A stretch of 64,000 nt of DNA from Pithys albifrons albifrons (Eukaryota; Chordata; Aves; Passeriformes; Thamnophilidae), in NCBI RefSeq assembly GCF_047495875.1, contig NC_092460.1, positions 1,798,001-1,862,000 on the forward strand, written 5' to 3'. Within the stretch, counting starts at the first letter, position 1, and every line of letters begins with the position of its first letter. A program made the translations under genes and the position numbers. The notes beneath the pieces were generated by a model that was not told the origin of the DNA, ran no database searches, and saw only the letters and a list, made by a program, of their open reading frames with translations. Below, one piece after another: positions 59,747 to 64,000 of the stretch.

Positions 59747-60373
59747 CCTGAGCCAAGGCCTTTCCTGCAGCCCACAGGTGGCTGAAGGTCTCTGGGCAGG
59801 GTTTTGGGTGGCTTTGCTTGGGGTTCTTTGACCTTTGAGTCTTTGTGCCAGTACAAGTAGGTTGGATTTGCCTCATTTTGGAGGAACAGGCAGAGGGATC
59901 CAACCAGCTGTGGTGGCCAAGGAACCTGCAGGGTGGAATATCAGCTCCTGGCTGAGCTGACAGCAGAGTCCTGTGCCTGGGGAAGAGAGAACAGCAAGTC
60001 TGAGGACAGTTTTGTGCATGTTTCTGGGAAGGAGGGGCCAAGGAGTGTGGCATGCCCAGGCAGAAGCCACCTGTGCCTGGAGCTCTGCTCCCTCCTGGCA
60101 TTTTCTGTTCCTGCACAGCTTCTCTAGAGCCCTGAGAGCCCTTTTAGGCAGATGAAGGCTCAGGAATGATCAGGTCTCCAAGGAGGCACTCTGTGAATCC
60201 ACTTGATGAACTGGTTCTCATGTGGAAGGCAGGATCCTTCTGCTTGGATGAAGGGCTGCTTTTATCTCTATTTCTGTTTCTTAGCTCAGTAATTATGTAA
60301 AAAGTGGAGCTGGAACAGGGTTTGCTTGTTGCAAGCAGGGATGAGCACGTGTGTGGTGGTGTTTAGTTGTGGA

Positions 60374-60470
60374 ATCACAGAATATCATGAGCTGGAAAGG
60401 ACTACAGGGACCATCCAGTCTGACCCCTGGCTCTGCACAGACACCCCAACAATCCCACCCTGTCCCCAAA
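60374..60470 (-). mobile_element. CR1-like LINE 3' fragment
   Basis: AATCACAGAATATCATGAGC and GGAAAGGACTACAGGGACCA followed by CCATCCAGTCTGACCCCTGG are a reversed CR1 tail of a subfamily not seen elsewhere in the window. Confidence 0.8.
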
Positions 60471-61215
60471 CAGTCCTGGAGCTCTGGCAGATAGAACAGA
60501 ATAGATAAAGATTATGGTCAGGTGCTAAAATTTCTTGTTACTTGGGTGATAAAGGGGATCCTCCTTTCAAACTGTGCCTCTGGAAGAGCTCTGGATGTGC
60601 AGGAACAGCCTGTGAGGGTCATTCTCAGTCTTTCAATGCCTAAAGTGAAGTGAACAAATTCAGGACAAATCTGTTGAATTCTCACAACATGTTTTGCTTT
60701 CCAGGTGAATCAATTCACTCAGAGTTTTTTGGTATCATGTCCTGTGACTCACTGAAATTGTTGCTATTTCTTGTTTCTTTTGGCTTTTTATAATGCTGGA
60801 TGTAATAACTGAGTTACTTTTAATTCTCCAGTTGTTGTAGCAGCACTTTAAACCTTGATAAGGGAGCAGTAAATGACAAGGCTTGTCTTTTATTGTGATT
60901 CCCAGTGAAACCCAAGAGAAATGAAACATGAATTGAATGAGAGATTATTGACTGTAGTATTTGAAAGCAATAGGGATAATTGGAGCTGCATTTTTAATTA
61001 AGAAAAGGGAAAACAAGTGCAGAATGTCTGGGAGGTGCCACCTGCCCAGGGGCTGCTGAACAGCAACATCCTCTTCTGTTCCAGGAGAGCTTCCTTGGAA
61101 GAGAACTCAAAGTCACTTAGAATTTCCTTATTTTTGATAAAACAGAGCCATAAATGTGAGTGGGATTTTAAGAGCATTCCTTTGATAATGGTTGAATTCT
61201 TTGTTCTTTCCCCAG

Positions 61216-61290
61216 GCAGAGAAATTCGGCGACTCGTTTGTGTTTGAGGGACTGCTGAGTGAGGAGGTGAAGGCTGAAATCCACCAAGCA
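61216..61290 (+). CDS. SUMF1: SUMF1 exon 3
   Basis: This exon has 25 codons, phase 0 at both ends, with a CCCCAG acceptor and a GTGAGT donor. It reads [20 protein letters not shown] then EIHQA, which continues the family sequence directly after TGYVTE of exon 2. The next family segment (starting with Val-Ala and containing a PWWLPV motif) was not found before the right edge, so exon 4 and the rest of the gene, including the catalytic cysteines, lie outside the window. Confidence 0.97.
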
Positions 61291-61667
61291 GTGAGTGATC
61301 CAGGGTGACACTTCTGGGCCATCCCTGGGCTGGCTGTGCCAGGAATTGCCCAGGGATACCCAACCTGTGTGGTGTCCCCAAGGCCAGGGACAGAAAGGGG
61401 GTTAGGGAGGGTCTTTGGCCTGGAGTCACAGAGTGAAGTGGGGAGGAGTCAGTCTGTTCTCTGTCCTCTTTCTTTCAACAATTAAAATTATCTTCTCCTG
61501 ATTAGCCAGAGTTGGTATCAACCCCTTCTTGTCTCTCTTTGCCCCCCAAGGGGGAGGTTTGGGGCTGTGGTCAGTGGTGCAGCTCCAGGGCTGCTGCTCT
61601 GTGTGATGCCTCCAAAGTTCCCCATGCCAGGAGTGGCTGTGCAGGGAAGGAACAGGAATTCCTGTGG

Positions 61668-62788
61668 CTGGCACACCGTGCCAGTGCCCTCGGGAATGCT
61701 GCTGGGACACCCAGCCAGTGCCCTCAGGGATGCTGCTGGGACACCCAGCCAGTGCCCTCAGGGATGCTGCTGGGACACCCAGCCAGTGCCCTCAGGGATG
61801 CTGCTGGGACACCCAGCCAGTGCCCTCAGGGATGCTGCTGGGACACCCAGCCAGTGCCCTCAGGGATGCTGCTGGGACACCCAGCCAGTGCCCTCAGGAA
61901 TTCCTGTGGCTGGCACATCCAGGCAGTGCCCTCGGGAATGCTGCTGGCACACCCAGGCAGTGCCCTCAGGAATTCCTGTGGCTGGCACACCCAGGCAGTG
62001 CCCTCAGGGATGCTGCTGGCACACCCAGGCAGTGCCCTCAGGAATTCCTGTGGCTGGCACAGCCAGGCAGTGCCCTCAGGGATGCTGCTGGCACACCCAG
62101 GCAGTGCCCTCAGGAATTCCTGTGGCTGGCACACCCAGGCAGTGCCCTCAGGAATGCTGCTGGCACACCCAGGCAGTGCCCTCAGGAATTCCTGTGGCTG
62201 GCACAGCCAGGTAGTGCCCTCAGGAATTCCTGTGGCTGGCACAGCCAGGTAGTGCCCTCAGGAATTCCTGTGGCTGGCACACTGAGGCAGTGCCCTCAGG
62301 AATTCCTGTGGCTGGCACAGCCAGGCAGTGCCCTCAGGAATTCCTGTGGCTGGCACACCCAGGCAGTGCCCTCAGGAATTCCTGTGGCTGGCACACCCAG
62401 GCAGTGCCCTCAGGAATTCCTGTGGCTGGCACACCCAGGCAGTGCCCTCAGGAATTCCTGTGGCTGGCACAGCCAGGCAGTGCCCTCAGGAATTCCTGTG
62501 GCTGGCACACCCAGGCAGTGCCCTCAGGAATTCCTGTGGCTGGCACACCCAGGCAGTGCCCTCAGGAATTCCTGTGGCTGGCACAGCCAGGTAGTGCCCT
62601 CAGGAATTCCTGTGGCTGGCACACCCAGCCAGTGCCCTCAGGGATGCTGCTGGCACAGCCAGGCAGTGCCCTCAGGAATTCCTGTGGCTGGCACACCCAG
62701 GCAGTGCCCTCAGGGATGCTGCTGGGACACCCAGGCAGTGCCCTCAGGAATTCCTGTGGCTGGCACACCCAGGCAGTGCCCTCTGAGG
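61668..62788. repeat. 34/38-bp minisatellite in SUMF1 intron 3
   Basis: Two unit types share CACCCAGGCAGTGCCCTCAG. The 34-bp type continues GGATGCTGCTGG and forms an initial run of six copies. The 38-bp type continues GAATTCCTGTGGCTGG and dominates later, with the two types interleaved in the middle. In total there are about 31 copies. The 38-bp type contains the palindrome AGGAATTCCT. Confidence 0.97.
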
Positions 62789-63655
62789 CCCAAACTGAGG
62801 GGGTAAATGCCACATCCCCCCGAGTTCAGACAGTGAGGACAGTCTGTGTCTCTGCTGTGGTGACCACTCTTGCACAGGTGCTTTTCCAGGTAACTACAGG
62901 CAGATATTCCCAAGAAATGCCATTCCTGTGCCAGGCCTGAGCCTGTAGGACTCCTTACGTTGTGCATGGCTGAAGTTCATGGTGCTTTCTCCTCTCTGGA
63001 GCAGGTTCTGTGTCCTGTGCTGCTGTTCCAGTCCCTTCCATGGCCCTGGGGCATCTCCCTGGTCCTGGGGAGGGCAGTGCTGCTTTCCCTGGATCCACCT
63101 TTCCTCTTGAGTGGAACTGAATTTGCTTTTAAATGACACAGAAGTGCTGCAGCAAATGTCCCTGCCCTCTCCTTCTGTGCTGGATGTGCTGCTGAGCCTT
63201 TCTCAGGCCTCATTCACCTCCTCCTGAGCAGGTCAGGGGACCTTTCCACTCCTGCTAATTAAGCAGATTATGTCTTGTCATCCCCTGGGTGAATTGATCT
63301 GCTGTGAGCACAGGTTTGGACACAATGAGAGGTCCCTTCCCATCAGAATCACCCCCAGCTCTGATGGGAACAGTTTGATTTTTGCCCTCAAGGGGCAGAT
63401 GAGGTGGGAGGTTCCAGAGAGTCCTGAGTGTGGCAAAAACGGGTTTGGGTTCCTCCTGCAAGGAAAGGGAGGCCACAGGAGCAGTTTGTTGTCTTTTGAT
63501 TCAGGACTGACATTTGTGTGTACTGGGAGAGGTAAGAAGATTAAACTGGAGTTGCCAGTATTAACAAAACTGCTGGTAAATCCATCCATGGGTTTATTCT
63601 ACCTTGGTAAAAATAATAACAAATGAAAAATGGGTGGCTCACACCATTCATATTG

Positions 63656-64000
63656 ATGCCATGAATGACCCTTCCCCTCAAAAACAGGACTCTGAGCCAC
63701 GTTAGTGCAGGGTAAGATAAAAAGTAAAGGTCCTTTAATATCCCAGGCCTACAGCCCACAGGAATACAGGATGACATCCATGTGTCCCAGTTCTTGTTTC
63801 CATGGCTTTTATAATAAGATCCCTCCAATCATTGCTTTACACATTTCTCAGTCCAGCCCCAGTCCCACCCCTGGTCCAACCCCTGGAATTGGGTCTGGGG
63901 TCATCAAGACCCTCTGTCTTCATCAGCTCTTCTTCCTCAGGCACACAAAGGTCTCTTGGAGTTCATCCAGTTCTGGCTTTTGGGTCACTCTGACCTGTGT
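63656..64000 (-). mobile_element. Probable LTR of an endogenous retrovirus (partial)
   Basis: Read leftward, a TATA box (TTATAAAAG, complement of 63806-63814) is followed 75 bp later by an ATTAAA polyadenylation-type signal (complement of 63734-63739). About 80 bp of U5-like sequence then runs to a possible end near 63656. This order and spacing is that of a retroviral LTR, and the wording resembles passerine ERVL-type LTRs. The U3 part runs off the window. No internal retroviral coding sequence is present. Family and boundary are inferred. Confidence 0.45.

Larger units (their letters stand above)
58357..61215 (+). other. SUMF1: SUMF1 intron 2
   Basis: The intron is about 2.86 kb. Its first half is a CR1 remnant (58.53-59.75 kb) split by a fold-back insertion. 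A short CR1 fragment follows at 60.37 kb. The rest (59.75-60.37 and 60.5-61.2 kb) is unremarkable intron. Confidence 0.95.
61291..64000 (+). other. SUMF1: SUMF1 intron 3 (partial)
   Basis: This intron runs off the right edge. It contains the 34/38-bp minisatellite at 61.67-62.79 kb and a probable LTR fragment from about 63.66 kb. The stretch 62.8-63.65 kb shows nothing recognisable. Confidence 0.9.

Noticed and set aside
61291..64000. Search for SUMF1 exon 4 (family PWWLPV segment)
   Set aside because: Not found. The region is minisatellite, plain intron and a probable LTR.

Overview
This is vertebrate nuclear DNA and almost certainly a bird, probably a songbird. The interspersed repeats are nearly all 5'-truncated CR1 LINEs with the avian 3' tail. 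Two genes can be recognised from their exons. They are ITPR1, read leftward on the minus strand, and SUMF1, read rightward on the plus strand. They lie head to head, as I recall for the mammalian genes. No bacterial-type gene, CRISPR array, tRNA or rRNA was seen.

Layout: ITPR1 starts in a CpG island at about 51.4 kb, with a TATA-like box and a probable non-coding first exon. Its first coding exon is at 33.04-33.13 kb and its second at 29.41-29.48 kb. The remaining 29 kb to the left edge is intron of the same gene, with no further exon found. The 5.7 kb between the genes holds two minisatellites and several CR1 fragments. SUMF1 starts at 57,058 behind two tandem E-boxes, one of them a perfect CLEAR (TFEB-type) palindrome. 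Its exons 1-3 (57,058-57,267; 58,183-58,356; 61,216-61,290) encode the signal peptide and the start of the formylglycine-generating domain. The rest of the gene lies beyond the right edge. A probable LTR fragment sits at that edge.

The striking feature is the density of GC-rich minisatellites. At least 18 separate tandem arrays, with units of about 20-190 bp, cover about 13 kb, roughly a fifth of the window. They cluster at the ITPR1 promoter and in the introns of both genes. Because their units lack stop codons, they create many long open frames on both strands that are not genes.

The most unusual element is a near-perfect 79-bp fold-back (38-39 bp arms) present twice in SUMF1 introns 1 and 2. 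One copy interrupts a CR1 reverse-transcriptase remnant and is flanked by a 33-bp direct repeat. Two near-identical CR1 tails also flank SUMF1 exon 2 in direct orientation.
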